From: Neobacillus rhizosphaerae
GTDB taxonomy: Bacteria; Bacillota; Bacilli; Bacillales; Cytobacillaceae
Length of the DNA stretch: 64,000 nt
Reading direction: 5' to 3'
Assembly (NCBI RefSeq): GCF_937468385.1
Contig: NZ_CALBWS010000001.1
Span: forward strand, 186,001 to 250,000
Shown here in pieces: positions 33,326 through 42,102 of the stretch. Under the pieces are notes generated by a model that was not told the origin of the DNA, did no database searches, and was given only the letters and a program-made list of their open reading frames with translations. Both the position numbers and the translations under genes were made by a program. Within the stretch, counting starts at the first letter, position 1; every line of letters begins with the position of its first letter.

Positions 33326-34324
33326 TTAATTTATTAAATCAAATTTTCCCTTGGATGGTATTTTCACAGAAAGGGGTACTTCTTTTTTATTCCGTTTCAT
33401 TTTCATCGTCTGAATCCCTAAGATATTGTCTTCTAATTCTTTTTTTATCATATTGACAATCACAATAACCAAGAAGAAACCAAAAACAGGAACGAAGACA
33501 ATCCAAGGTGACAGGACAAACTCTGTAAAATTTTGGCCAATCAATCCGGCCCATTCATTAGATAAGGATGCCGGCTTTGGTCGATCTTCTGCATCATCAT
33601 ATCCAAAAATCCCAGCCCTATTGATTCCACCAAGAAAAAGTCCAAAAATACTTAATTGCATGGTGATCTGCAAGGTACTTATAATCTGCTGAACGGTAAA
33701 TAAAATACCATAAGAACGCATGTACGGTAGTAATTGTCTTCTTACAATATGTAATTTCCCCGCTCCCAATAAGTATGAACTTTGGACAAACGAGGTTTTT
33801 AATAACTCATCCGTTATATCTGATGCAAAAAGGGTTACCGAAGGAAAACCGATAAATACTAAAATAATCAGTTGGTAAGTAACTATAGAGGTGATGGCAA
33901 CATCGTTAGGAGCCCCGACAATTGATTTCATCAAAATATATGCAATTAAAATGGACGGTATATACCGCATAGATAAAAAAAAGTCATTAAAATAACTTTT
34001 TAAAAATGGCGCCCAAAGTGATAAGAACATTCCAAAAATTCCACCCAAAAGAACCCTTAGGACGGCAACACTAAATGCAGTTATTAACGTAAATTTCGCA
34101 CCATATAGTAAAAGCCAGTGCAAGTCCTCACCATTGCGGGTTGTTCCTAGCCAATGTTTTTCAGATGGTGGAAAGGGAGCTCTGTCAATTATTTTACCAT
34201 GTTCATCTTTAACTAGAACCTGGTGATTAAAATCAATAGGTCCGTAATATGGATATAAACAACTCATTAATAAAAGGATTAGAAGCAAAGTAGAACCAAT
34301 GAGTGTCTTTTTATAAGTTCTCAT
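33326..34324 (-). CDS. ABC transporter permease, OppC-like
   Basis: A 332-residue inner-membrane permease of the peptide/nickel class. It has an N-terminal membrane segment, a short loop with HWLGTTRNGEDLHWLLLYGA, typical of OppC/DppC (HxxGTDxxGxD), and then five membrane segments. The EAA-type loop should lie near YLLGAGKLHIVRRQLLPYM. It overlaps the OppB-like gene by ATGA. No ATPase or binding protein lies close by. Confidence 0.85.
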   Translation of the reverse strand: MRTYKKTLIGSTLLLILLLMSCLYPYYGPIDFNHQVLVKDEHGKIIDRAPFPPSEKHWLGTTRNGEDLHWLLLYGAKFTLITAFSVAVLRVLLGGIFGMFLSLWAPFLKSYFNDFFLSMRYIPSILIAYILMKSIVGAPNDVAITSIVTYQLIILVFIGFPSVTLFASDITDELLKTSFVQSSYLLGAGKLHIVRRQLLPYMRSYGILFTVQQIISTLQITMQLSIFGLFLGGINRAGIFGYDDAEDRPKPASLSNEWAGLIGQNFTEFVLSPWIVFVPVFGFFLVIVIVNMIKKELEDNILGIQTMKMKRNKKEVPLSVKIPSKGKFDLIN

Positions 34325-35196
34325 AAACCGATGACCTCCTTTCCTTTAATCTGCTTTGAAATCAACCATCCTGCTGCTTCAATCACCAACAGTGGAATAG
34401 ATAGCATCAATAAACTGGCTATTAGAGAAGCAAAATCTCCTCCGCGAAAAATAACATTTCCAAATTGCCGGTTAAACCCGTTAATGTTAAACATAAATTC
34501 TACAAGATAAATATTTGATAATAATACCCATATGATGGTTCTTAACTGTAAAACTAAAAGTGGAAAAATATTGCGGATTATATGTACAAGTAATGTTCTT
34601 AATCGACCCATTCCTTTTGCTTTTACGTAGAGAACATATGGCTGATTTTGTTCCTCAATAATGACCCTAATGAGAAACTGTAATAATAAAAATAGCGGCA
34701 GGAAGGAGACTGTTACAATTGGAACAAAATAAGGTTTTACATCCATAAAACCGTAAAGCTGTAAAAACTTTAAACCCGTTGATTTATAAAGCGTAATGAC
34801 AAAAAACTGAAAAAGAAAAATTATCAGTAAATCCGGGACTGCTTCGAATAAATTGACGCCGCTTTTTAATCGATTTCTAACCTTTTTCGGAGCAATCAAA
34901 ATTAAAATAGCCATAACCATGGCAACAAGAATAATAACTGCTAGGCTGCCAAGGAGTATCGTCATAGTGTATTTATAACTTCCTGATATATCCAGTTCCT
35001 TAAAAAAGCTCAAGTACATAGCGTCCTTTATCTGTAGTAAATATTGAAAATCTGCCTTTACATTCTCCCAAAACATGTTGAAATTTACTTCCACTGAATC
35101 TTTTCCAATTCCTAATAATAAAGGAAGATTAAAAATAAAGAGAAAACCGGTTAAGATTAAAACAAGTCTAATAATTGCACGTAACAATCGCTTCAT
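34321..35196 (-). CDS. ABC transporter permease, OppB-like
   Basis: A 291-residue permease with six membrane segments, partner of the OppC-like gene (4-base overlap). The coupling loop resembles YVLYVKAKGMGRLRTLLVHI followed by IRNIFPLL, the EAA motif of the dipeptide class. It lacks the usual long periplasmic loop of OppB after the first helix, though a shorter one is present. No ATPase is adjacent, so it must share ATPases encoded elsewhere. Confidence 0.83.
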   Translation of the reverse strand: MKRLLRAIIRLVLILTGFLFIFNLPLLLGIGKDSVEVNFNMFWENVKADFQYLLQIKDAMYLSFFKELDISGSYKYTMTILLGSLAVIILVAMVMAILILIAPKKVRNRLKSGVNLFEAVPDLLIIFLFQFFVITLYKSTGLKFLQLYGFMDVKPYFVPIVTVSFLPLFLLLQFLIRVIIEEQNQPYVLYVKAKGMGRLRTLLVHIIRNIFPLLVLQLRTIIWVLLSNIYLVEFMFNINGFNRQFGNVIFRGGDFASLIASLLMLSIPLLVIEAAGWLISKQIKGKEVIGL

Positions 35197-35324
35197 TTTT
35201 CCACCTCAAAAACTTTAATATCTATAGCTTAAGACCTTGCCCTTATTTTCATTGTAACAGATGTTTTTGCAACATTCTCAATTCTATTAGACGAATTGGG
35301 ATAAATAATGTTTCAAAAGAACTT

Positions 35325-35352
35325 AAAAAGCATGCATTTTTTTATGCATGCC
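35325..35352 (-). terminator. Terminator of the DUF4173 operon
   Basis: GCATGCAT and ATGCATGC pair around a run of A/T, followed by TTTTT on the minus strand. Confidence 0.85.
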
Positions 35353-35361
35353 AGGTTCTTC

Positions 35362-36822
35362 CTATTCTAAATCTAGCTTTTTAAGTTCTGTTAATACTTG
35401 CTCTCGTTTTAGATTATACGATTGCCACGGAGAGCTCTTTTTCATGGCCTCATTTTTTTGCTCTTGTAAAATGGTTCGTAAATCCGGTATATTTTGATCT
35501 ATTTTATAAAGTTCAATTAATCCAAGCACTCCCGTAGAAGATAAGCTATTGAGATAATGAACATCTACTTTTCCACTCGTTTGAAAGCGGTTCATATTTT
35601 CTTTCACAACGATTTTATTCAAATCAATCACTGTAATCGTTGTGTAATATATTAGAGAAGTAATAAAATAGAAGTGAAATAAAGATAGCTTCTCCACCCA
35701 AATTTTCACCAATGTATAGGTGAAAATGACGGCCAGGAATATCATAAACGAATGGACAAGCACCCTGATGAATGAAAACCCATAAACCTCCTCATAAAGG
35801 TGTAACCTTAAAAAGGAAGAGCTTAACATTACCGAACTGGCTAATACTAGGATGGTTAACATGGTCTGAGTCATTCGCTTCATAACACTTGTGGTATGAT
35901 TAACAAAGGTTAGGATAACAACGGTTATCGACAAATTAATAAGTGTGACAAACAATAGCTCAAAAAAACCTTTTCTTGCGTATTCTGCATAGGTATAGTC
36001 ACCCTGTAATGTACCGCCAAAGAAATATTTAAATTGAACGAGTGTAAATAAAACATAAACCGTATTGATCACAATTAAGACTGTTAGTGAGATAATCGAA
36101 TCGAGATGGACCACTTGAGTATCCGCTTGTTGCTTCCTCACTTTTATTTGTTTTTTGACTAGCACCTGCATGAATCCGAAGAAGGCACCGGTGTAGATGA
36201 GAATAATGATTAATCGGATAAGCACTTCTGCATCCAAAATGCGGAACCAATCTGGAATGCCGCCAATCATTCGTTCAAACTGAGTATCTGCCGAAATTAG
36301 CAATTTTAATACAATCAACAAAACTGGAACGGAAATTAACATCCCAATCATTATTTTTTTCCAGATTAATAATTTGTCCTCATCCACGTCTTGCTTCAAA
36401 CCTTTTCCAAATAGTGCTACAAAAGCTGCATTATACTTAATCGCTTCTAAAAGCCTTGAAAATAAATAGATAACAAAGACTGGTTTCGCCCATTGGAAGT
36501 TTTTCGGACTGGTAACTAATACAAGATGAAAAATAATTAATCCTGGAATCACCATGATATTAAGAGCATAAAAAAGTATGTTATCGTTTAACAAATAACT
36601 GGTTGCTAGAAGCCATATACAACAAATCACAAGGTAGCCAAAGCGTTGATGTGAAAATGGGAAACGACGGTAACGCCACAAAAACACCGTATAAAATGCC
36701 ATGACAAACACAATATAGGAAATCCCGATTTGTCCACGGAAAAACGCTTCTTCTGCTAGAATCCCAAGCAGCAGACAGAAGAATAAAAAGAGCCAATCCG
36801 CTTTACTAATTTTCATTTCCAT
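35362..36822 (-). CDS. DUF4173/DUF4153-type membrane protein
   Basis: About 486 residues with some 12 membrane segments, and a charged C-terminus (IPDLRTILQEQKNEAMKKSS). The tail region (YYTTITVIDLNKIVVKENMN, RFQTSGKVDVHYLNSLSSTG) is typical of the DUF4173 family. ATG 36822 is chosen with GAGGG eight bases ahead. It is the last gene of the operon with DUF1700 and PadR (72-base gap). The function is not known to me. Confidence 0.8.
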   Translation of the reverse strand: MEMKISKADWLFLFFCLLLGILAEEAFFRGQIGISYIVFVMAFYTVFLWRYRRFPFSHQRFGYLVICCIWLLATSYLLNDNILFYALNIMVIPGLIIFHLVLVTSPKNFQWAKPVFVIYLFSRLLEAIKYNAAFVALFGKGLKQDVDEDKLLIWKKIMIGMLISVPVLLIVLKLLISADTQFERMIGGIPDWFRILDAEVLIRLIIILIYTGAFFGFMQVLVKKQIKVRKQQADTQVVHLDSIISLTVLIVINTVYVLFTLVQFKYFFGGTLQGDYTYAEYARKGFFELLFVTLINLSITVVILTFVNHTTSVMKRMTQTMLTILVLASSVMLSSSFLRLHLYEEVYGFSFIRVLVHSFMIFLAVIFTYTLVKIWVEKLSLFHFYFITSLIYYTTITVIDLNKIVVKENMNRFQTSGKVDVHYLNSLSSTGVLGLIELYKIDQNIPDLRTILQEQKNEAMKKSSPWQSYNLKREQVLTELKKLDLE

Positions 36823-36893
36823 TATTTCATCCCTCATTTGTGTAGATTTTCTATATATATAGTTTTACTAGGTATATAAGCAAAAAAAACTGC

Positions 36894-37532
36894 TCATATC
36901 GAGGCCTTCCTCCCCCAACGGTAGCCAATCCAGCTTACTGGGTAAAGGATGACGGTAAAAATGATACAAGCTATAATAAACGTTTTTGTTAATAATGGGG
37001 CGAACCAAGAATGCGGTATGATTTGAAAAACCGTTAGGAACATTAACATTAAATTTGGTATGAGTGAGAGTAAAAACGTCTTTCTAAGAAGCGTTCGTCC
37101 ACCATGCCCGAAGCCTTTGCCAATTTCATAACCGAGTAATGCCCAAAAGAACAGATACAAAAAGGCAATTAAGGTAGGGATTGCCGTTAAGTGATTCCAA
37201 ATGACTGTCAACCATTCCCATTGAAAAAGATTGTGAGCGAGTGTTAATAGACTGCCTCCCCCGAAAAAGAGGATATTTAACAGAATAAACATCCATTTCA
37301 TATTACTCGGTGTAACAGTTAGCTCTGCTCTCCACAATTCAGCAATTTCTTCGGGTCTGCCAAGCCGTAAGACAATCCTTTCGCCAACCTCTTCCTCGTT
37401 CGTACTATTAAAAGATTCCAACAGAATTTCTTCAATATGTGACTCATACTCGAGAAGGATATTTTCTTTATCTGGATGGTTTCCTAGCCCGTTTGCAAGC
37501 TCGCTAAGAAACCTATTCTTCGGCCGTTCCAT
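36894..37532 (-). CDS. DUF1700/HAAS-type membrane protein
   Basis: A 212-residue protein. The N-terminal 70 residues form the HAAS-type helical domain ([43 protein letters not shown]), followed by four membrane segments. Proteins of this design are usually controlled by, and work with, PadR regulators. The start overlaps the PadR stop by 20 bases, which shows tight coupling. Confidence 0.85.
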   Translation of the reverse strand: MERPKNRFLSELANGLGNHPDKENILLEYESHIEEILLESFNSTNEEEVGERIVLRLGRPEEIAELWRAELTVTPSNMKWMFILLNILFFGGGSLLTLAHNLFQWEWLTVIWNHLTAIPTLIAFLYLFFWALLGYEIGKGFGHGGRTLLRKTFLLSLIPNLMLMFLTVFQIIPHSWFAPLLTKTFIIACIIFTVILYPVSWIGYRWGRKASI

Positions 37533-37860
37533 GCTTTGATCTCCCTATAACTTTGTTCATTACTTTAACAAAGTCCTGCCATTCACGCGTTTTTTCACCT
37601 AAAAGTTCTTTCCCTGCTTTTGTAATTTGGTAATATTTTCGCGCTGGACCTTTTTCCTGCTCCTGCCAATAGCACTCAATGTACTCTTGCTTTTCAAGCT
37701 TGTGAAGTGCTGGATACAAAGTTCCTTCCTTTACACTCAAGCCATTATCACTCCGTTGCTCTAATTCTTTGACTAATTCATAGCCATACATATCTCGCTC
37801 GTGTAATAATTGAAGCAAAATTAAGGACGTACTGCCTTTTACCAATTCACGGTTAAACAT
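37513..37860 (-). CDS. PadR family transcriptional regulator
   Basis: A 115-residue winged-helix repressor: [60 protein letters not shown], and a dimerisation helix at the end. ATG 37860 is behind AGGTGA with five bases between. It begins the PadR-DUF1700-DUF4173 operon. A palindrome TACCTA/TAGGTA at 37871 to 37889 directly upstream is a likely self-operator. Confidence 0.92.
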   Translation of the reverse strand: MFNRELVKGSTSLILLQLLHERDMYGYELVKELEQRSDNGLSVKEGTLYPALHKLEKQEYIECYWQEQEKGPARKYYQITKAGKELLGEKTREWQDFVKVMNKVIGRSKHGTAEE

Positions 37861-37870
37861 GATTATCACC

Positions 37871-37889
37871 TACCTAGAAATATTAGGTA
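37871..37889. promoter_or_regulatory. Putative PadR operator
   Basis: TACCTA and TAGGTA are separated by 7 bases just ahead of the padR ribosome binding site. A partial match, TATACCTAGTA, lies upstream of the DUF4173 gene (about 36867 to 36877). Confidence 0.5.
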
Positions 37890-37996
37890 CATAGAAATTC
37901 TACATTTTTTATTTGACTTTGTAAAGAGGTTAAGGATTTTTTTTTACAAATTAAAAGTAGTGACGATTTTGCAATCGCCACTCCTAATTTAATTGC

Positions 37997-38176
37997 CTAT
38001 TTCATATTTTTTCGATTATTTTTATGTTCAAGTTCAATATATTGATCCCTTTCCCCACCATCAGATAATTCTTCGGAAAACTCTTGTTTTGCCTCATCCC
38101 CTACTAACTCTCCTGCCTTGATTGTTTTTGGCGCTAAATTATTATTTGGCGCGGCCTGCTCATTCCATTTTCCCAT
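37997..38176 (-). CDS. Small hydrophilic protein
   Basis: A 59-residue charged protein (MGKWNEQAAPNNNLAPKTIK, then DEAKQEFSEELSDGGERDQY). AGAGGTGA precedes ATG 38176. No signal or membrane segment. It looks like the small conserved soluble proteins found in sporeformers, but I cannot name it. An AGTGGCGATT/AATCGTCACT hairpin lies downstream at 37950 to 37980 and could end transcription. Confidence 0.65.
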   Translation of the reverse strand: MGKWNEQAAPNNNLAPKTIKAGELVGDEAKQEFSEELSDGGERDQYIELEHKNNRKNMK

Positions 38177-38241
38177 CAAAATCACCTCTTCCATAATAGT
38201 TTTCCCTAACAATAAAATATTCTCCATTTCATAACAAAAAA

Positions 38242-38266
38242 ACTCATCCAATTTAAATGGAAAGAG
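38242..38266. terminator. Hairpin with A/T runs
   Basis: ACTCATCCA and TGGAAAGAGT pair imperfectly; on the minus strand TTTTTTTG follows. No convincing minus-strand gene precedes it. Confidence 0.4.
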
Positions 38267-38451
38267 TGTAGTAACTGTATTAAGCACTCACAAACATGAG
38301 CAATTTTTCATATAATTTATTATCACTAAATAACTTCAGTAGATAAAAAGTGGAATTGTCCATTCCGATAGTTTCCCTAAATTCAAGAAAAACATAAGTA
38401 TAATAATTCCATTTTTTCTTCATACTAAGGAAAAAAGATGAGGTGAAGAAA

Positions 38452-38658
38452 ATGGGACTACTCAACTCATTTAATCAATGGAAAGAGACGCGCTATCAAA
38501 ATCATGTCTCCAATATGAAAGACCAAGGCAAATGTCCTGATTGTCAGGGTCGAGGTTATACCGTTTACCCCTATAATGAATTTGCCTACTTTAATTCCTT
38601 TGAATGTTCAGGATGTCAGGGCAGCGGTCATTATACAGATTGGGAAGAAATGAGATAA
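38452..38658 (+). CDS. Small protein with DnaJ-type Cys repeats
   Basis: A 68-residue protein starting at ATG 38452 behind AGGTGA. It has two CxxCxGxG repeats (CPDCQGRGY and CSGCQGSGHY), the pattern of the DnaJ central zinc domain. It is too short to be a chaperone on its own and has no J domain. It probably binds one zinc ion. Confidence 0.75.
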   Translation: MGLLNSFNQWKETRYQNHVSNMKDQGKCPDCQGRGYTVYPYNEFAYFNSFECSGCQGSGHYTDWEEMR

Positions 38659-38684
38659 TCTCGAGAGGATACAAACATAATTTC

Positions 38685-38735
38685 AAAAAATAAAAAACCC
38701 TTCAATAAACCATCTAATCAGTGGTTCATGAAGGG
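38685..38735 (-). terminator. Terminator between VanW gene and the Cys-repeat gene
   Basis: CCCTTCAATAAACCA and TGGTTCATGAAGGG form the stem. On the minus strand TTTTTTATTTTTTG follows, which suits the VanW gene; the plus strand has a weaker T-run. Confidence 0.85.
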
Positions 38736-38776
38736 ATATTTTGATTTTATTAGTGAAACCTTCTTCAACTCAGTTA

Positions 38777-39763
38777 TTAACTACGCTTCTTTATAAGACC
38801 CTGGTAGGCCTTGGCTGTCCTTACCTCTACAGTAAGTGACCCTTTTCTGACAATTGCTTTTAATAAAATTGGTACACCTGAAGTATTTTTGAATCTAAAG
38901 TCAAAACCTCCATAGGAAACCGTTGCATCTCTTCCTGTTGGAACATAGCCAACATGCAAAGAATGGTGATGCTTTTCTATATAACTTACAGCTAATTTAT
39001 CAACCGCATTAAACAATGTTGAAGATGTCTGGCAAATGCCCCCGCCAATGCCCTCAACCAATTTTCCTTCAACCACTTCCTGTGCCTTTTGATACCCGTG
39101 CGCGGCATCACTCGGTCCTACTGTCGTATTAAACGAGAAGGCATCTTGGTTTCCAATAATAATATTATTGATTGCTTGTGCTGATAACTCAATATTTTTA
39201 GATCTTCCAACGACACTGCTATTAAAATGGGTAGTATAGGAAGCGATTACGACTTCGCCCAAATTTGCTGCCTCCTCAAGTTTATAACCACTTGCAGTGA
39301 CATAAAGCGGTATTTCTACACTTCCGCCCTTTTCTGAAGCCTTAAGAATTTTTTCAACTAACTCTGATTCATTAAGGATTGTTTGCGGTGTTCCTTTAAT
39401 AACTTGACCATTTGCATCCAGCTTATCAAGAATCATCCTCTTGTCATAACCAAGGGTTTCATTAGTCCCTCTGGCTAGTTCCTTTGCCCATATTCCTATT
39501 TCCGCTTTATACTTTTCATTATCAATCCCAAATCCAATCTCCTTTGGAGTAAAGGTTTTAATCATGTTTTTCGTATTTGGATCGATGATATTTACTATTA
39601 CCGGCTTTTCTTCTTCTTTCTTCTTGGCTTCCTCCTTTTCCCTTTTCTTTTGTAGTTCCGAGGCCTTGACAGGATTTTCTTTCGTCGTTTGCTCGGCGCA
39701 TCCAGTTAATCCTAGTAAACTTCCTACTAATAAAAGTGAAATTACCCATGTAAACTTAACCAT
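38777..39763 (-). CDS. VanW family lipoprotein
   Basis: A 328-residue exported protein. The signal ends in lipobox GLTGC at about residue 23; a Lys/Glu-rich linker follows. The VanW domain covers about 150 to 310: FSFNTTVGPSDAAHGYQKAQ, GIGGGICQTSSTLFNAVDKL, HHHSLHVGYVPTGRDATVSY. VanW proteins are linked to the cell wall, but the reaction is not established. ATG 39763 behind GGGGGAAA; an upstream in-frame extension is rejected because the signal would be buried. Confidence 0.87.
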   Translation of the reverse strand: MVKFTWVISLLLVGSLLGLTGCAEQTTKENPVKASELQKKREKEEAKKKEEEKPVIVNIIDPNTKNMIKTFTPKEIGFGIDNEKYKAEIGIWAKELARGTNETLGYDKRMILDKLDANGQVIKGTPQTILNESELVEKILKASEKGGSVEIPLYVTASGYKLEEAANLGEVVIASYTTHFNSSVVGRSKNIELSAQAINNIIIGNQDAFSFNTTVGPSDAAHGYQKAQEVVEGKLVEGIGGGICQTSSTLFNAVDKLAVSYIEKHHHSLHVGYVPTGRDATVSYGGFDFRFKNTSGVPILLKAIVRKGSLTVEVRTAKAYQGLIKKRS

Positions 39764-40063
39764 TTTCCCCCAACTTTTCCTTTTTATCGTGAATCTTATA
39801 ACATCCTTATATTTTTTAGACGCGTTCCGCAAGACATTAGTTTTAATGTTTTACCTTTTCTATTCCATTTTAATTTCCATTCTCCTGCTAAAAATCAAAA
39901 ACTAGTTCTTTTGCTTTATTTTATCTCAATAGAAAATTAAAAATTTGGGTATCGGATAAAATAAACTGGAAAATCTTAAATCTCCCTTCACAAGAGAAGA
40001 ATAAATACTCTGATTACGTAAATAGTATAGTTAAGTTTGTTAAAATTTTTGGGGGTGTCCAAA
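39764..40063. other. Divergent intergenic stretch
   Basis: No gene seen. It holds the opposing promoters of the VanW gene and the gene at 40064; I see no strong operator. Confidence 0.4.
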
Positions 40064-40369
40064 ATGTCTGTATATGTATATCAGACGTTTGTGATTAAGC
40101 AAAATAAATTCAAAGAGGGAATTGAAAATTTAAAAGAGATTAAAAAATTTCGAAATGAAAATTATGATCACAAGGTAGAATTATTAGCACCAGTTTCTGG
40201 GGGAGATTATACGTATGCACTTCTTTCTACTTATGAAGGATTAGCAGAAATGGAATTACAAAATAAAAAGATGTTCGATGATGAAGAATACTTAAAACTC
40301 ATTGGTGAGTTTTTTCTCGAAAACATTGCTGAAGGAAGTATGTATACCCAAATTTACCGCAGCATTTAA
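40064..40369 (+). CDS. Small dimeric alpha/beta-barrel-like protein
   Basis: A 101-residue protein with ATG 40064 behind GGGGGTG. The pattern VYVYQTFVIKQNKFKEGIEN, then KVELLAPVSGGDYTYALLST and FFLENIAEGSMYTQIYRSI resembles NIPSNAP/ABM-type dimeric ferredoxin-like folds. No enzyme role can be given. It stands alone. Confidence 0.65.
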   Translation: MSVYVYQTFVIKQNKFKEGIENLKEIKKFRNENYDHKVELLAPVSGGDYTYALLSTYEGLAEMELQNKKMFDDEEYLKLIGEFFLENIAEGSMYTQIYRSI

Positions 40370-40557
40370 GTTTGGTAACTCCCATGGAAAAACCTCTGAA
40401 AGTTTTATCATTTGTGAAGATAGTTTTTTGGTTCATTGTTGAAAGGGATCTTTAATGACTTATCCTCAGCATTTTGATAAACTAAAATTCGATATTCTTA
40501 TCATAATAGTTACACCTTTACTTTACCTTACTTTCTTGATTGGACGGGGAAAGATTA

Positions 40558-41430
40558 ATGAAGAAGACAGTTATATACAAGCAAGATGATCGTTTTACAA
40601 TTAAGGCTGATTTTTATGAAACTAACCATACACACGCACCCGTTGTCGTTTATATTCATGGTGGTGGGCTCGTTTGGGGAACAAGAGAAGATATTAGTGA
40701 TGAAATGATAAAACTTTACACTGATAATGGTTTTGCCTTGTTTTCTATTGATTATAGGCTAGCACCTGAGACAAAACTACCAGACATCATTGAAGACATT
40801 CAAGACGCACTTCACTGGATAGAGTCAGAAGGACCAAAGCATTTTAGCTTTGACCCCAAAAGAATAGCTGTGGTGGGTAGTTCAGCAGGTGGTTTTTTGG
40901 CTCTTAGTACAGGAACCTTTACTCATAAACCACGCGCAATCGTCTCCTTTTATGGATATGGAGATATTGTTGGTAATTGGGCTACGAGTCCTAGCAAATT
41001 CTATTGCCAAAAAGACCTAGTTCCTAATGAACTTGCGAAAAGGCTGATTTCAGACCATATCTTAACAGAGGCATCGATAGAACAGCGATTTCTCCTTTAT
41101 GTATATGCCAGACAGCACGGAGAGTGGATTCAAGAAATTACAGGTGTTAATCCAACAATTAATAAGGAAGTACTCCAAAAGTTTTGTCCGAAACAAAATA
41201 TTACCAAGGATTACCCACCTACCCTATTATTACACGGGACAAAGGATACAGATGTTCCCTACGAACAATCTGTATTTATGAGAGCCGCCCTTATAAAGGA
41301 ACAGATAGAAACCAAGTTAATTACTATTCCAAATGGAGAGCATGTATTTGATAAAGATTTTCATCATCCTGTTGTTCAAGATGCACTTAATCAGATGATT
41401 GAATTTCTGCAAATTCACTTATCAGAATAA
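40558..41430 (+). CDS. Alpha/beta hydrolase (Aes/lipase-like esterase)
   Basis: A 290-residue esterase. The oxyanion motif YIHGGGLVWG, the nucleophile elbow VGSSAGGFLA, the acid in HGTKDTDVPYEQ and the His in PNGEHVFD make a complete triad of the hormone-sensitive lipase type. ATG 40558 lies behind GGGGAAAG; I reject the start at 40540. It has its own terminator. Confidence 0.88.
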   Translation: MKKTVIYKQDDRFTIKADFYETNHTHAPVVVYIHGGGLVWGTREDISDEMIKLYTDNGFALFSIDYRLAPETKLPDIIEDIQDALHWIESEGPKHFSFDPKRIAVVGSSAGGFLALSTGTFTHKPRAIVSFYGYGDIVGNWATSPSKFYCQKDLVPNELAKRLISDHILTEASIEQRFLLYVYARQHGEWIQEITGVNPTINKEVLQKFCPKQNITKDYPPTLLLHGTKDTDVPYEQSVFMRAALIKEQIETKLITIPNGEHVFDKDFHHPVVQDALNQMIEFLQIHLSE

Positions 41431-41473
41431 GCTATTTATTGATATTACTAAATCCCAAGCTAAAGAGAAAAAC

Positions 41474-41503
41474 AGACAATCTGATAGATTGTCTGCTTTT
41501 CTT
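41474..41503 (+). terminator. Terminator of the esterase gene
   Basis: AGACAATC and GATTGTCT pair around CTGATA's short loop, followed by GCTTTTCTT. Confidence 0.8.
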
Positions 41504-41527
41504 CTGCTCAAAAGTAGTAGAGAAATC

Positions 41528-41980
41528 CTACTTCTGATTTAGTTTGTGAAAATGCTCAAATAGATTGTCACAATCATCTCTTTGCTCTACCTTTACCATG
41601 TTAAGTACGCTTTTATCTTCCCCAGTTAGATAGTTACGAAGATGCATGTCTGAAAAACCATGATCATGAGCATCATCTCTTGTGTTACAATAATGAACTT
41701 CTTTAACGCCTGACCAAATGATAGCTGACAAACACATTGGACATGGTTCACAAGTTGCGTATATTACACAATCAGATAAATCCATTGTGCCTAGTTTCTT
41801 ACAAGCCTCTCTAATAGCTACCATTTCTGCATGTGCAGATGGGTCTGTATCTCTCATCATTGTGTTGCTTACAACAGCGATAATTTCATCGCCTCTAACG
41901 ATTGTTGCACCAAATGGTCCCCCAACTTTTTTATCCATCCCTTTAATCGTTGCTTCTGCTGCCAATTTCATGTAATCCAT
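41528..41980 (-). CDS. guaD: Guanine deaminase-like nucleobase deaminase
   Basis: About 150 residues, the length of B. subtilis GuaD. Zinc motifs of the cytidine deaminase fold are HAEMVAIREA and CEPCPMCLSAI (PCxxC). The GGPFGA start and the DPSAHAE context fit GuaD rather than tRNA adenosine deaminase. The enzyme converts guanine to xanthine and ammonia, which suits the neighbouring NCS2 permease. ATG 41980 is nine bases behind AGGAGG. No purine riboswitch is visible upstream. Confidence 0.82.
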   Translation of the reverse strand: MDYMKLAAEATIKGMDKKVGGPFGATIVRGDEIIAVVSNTMMRDTDPSAHAEMVAIREACKKLGTMDLSDCVIYATCEPCPMCLSAIIWSGVKEVHYCNTRDDAHDHGFSDMHLRNYLTGEDKSVLNMVKVEQRDDCDNLFEHFHKLNQK

Positions 41981-42102
41981 AATCAAATTCCTCCTATTAT
42001 TTATTGCAGATAGTTTTATAAAAATATATCTTATAAACTTTGATTATGTTTGCTATTCAAGAGTAGGATCAAAATGTTCTTATTCCTGAGTGGTTTTTAT
42101 TT

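Noticed and set aside
38280..38465. 61-residue minus frame at 38.3 kb
   Set aside because: No ribosome binding site, and it overlaps the start of the Cys-repeat gene on the other strand. The hairpin after it is noted separately.
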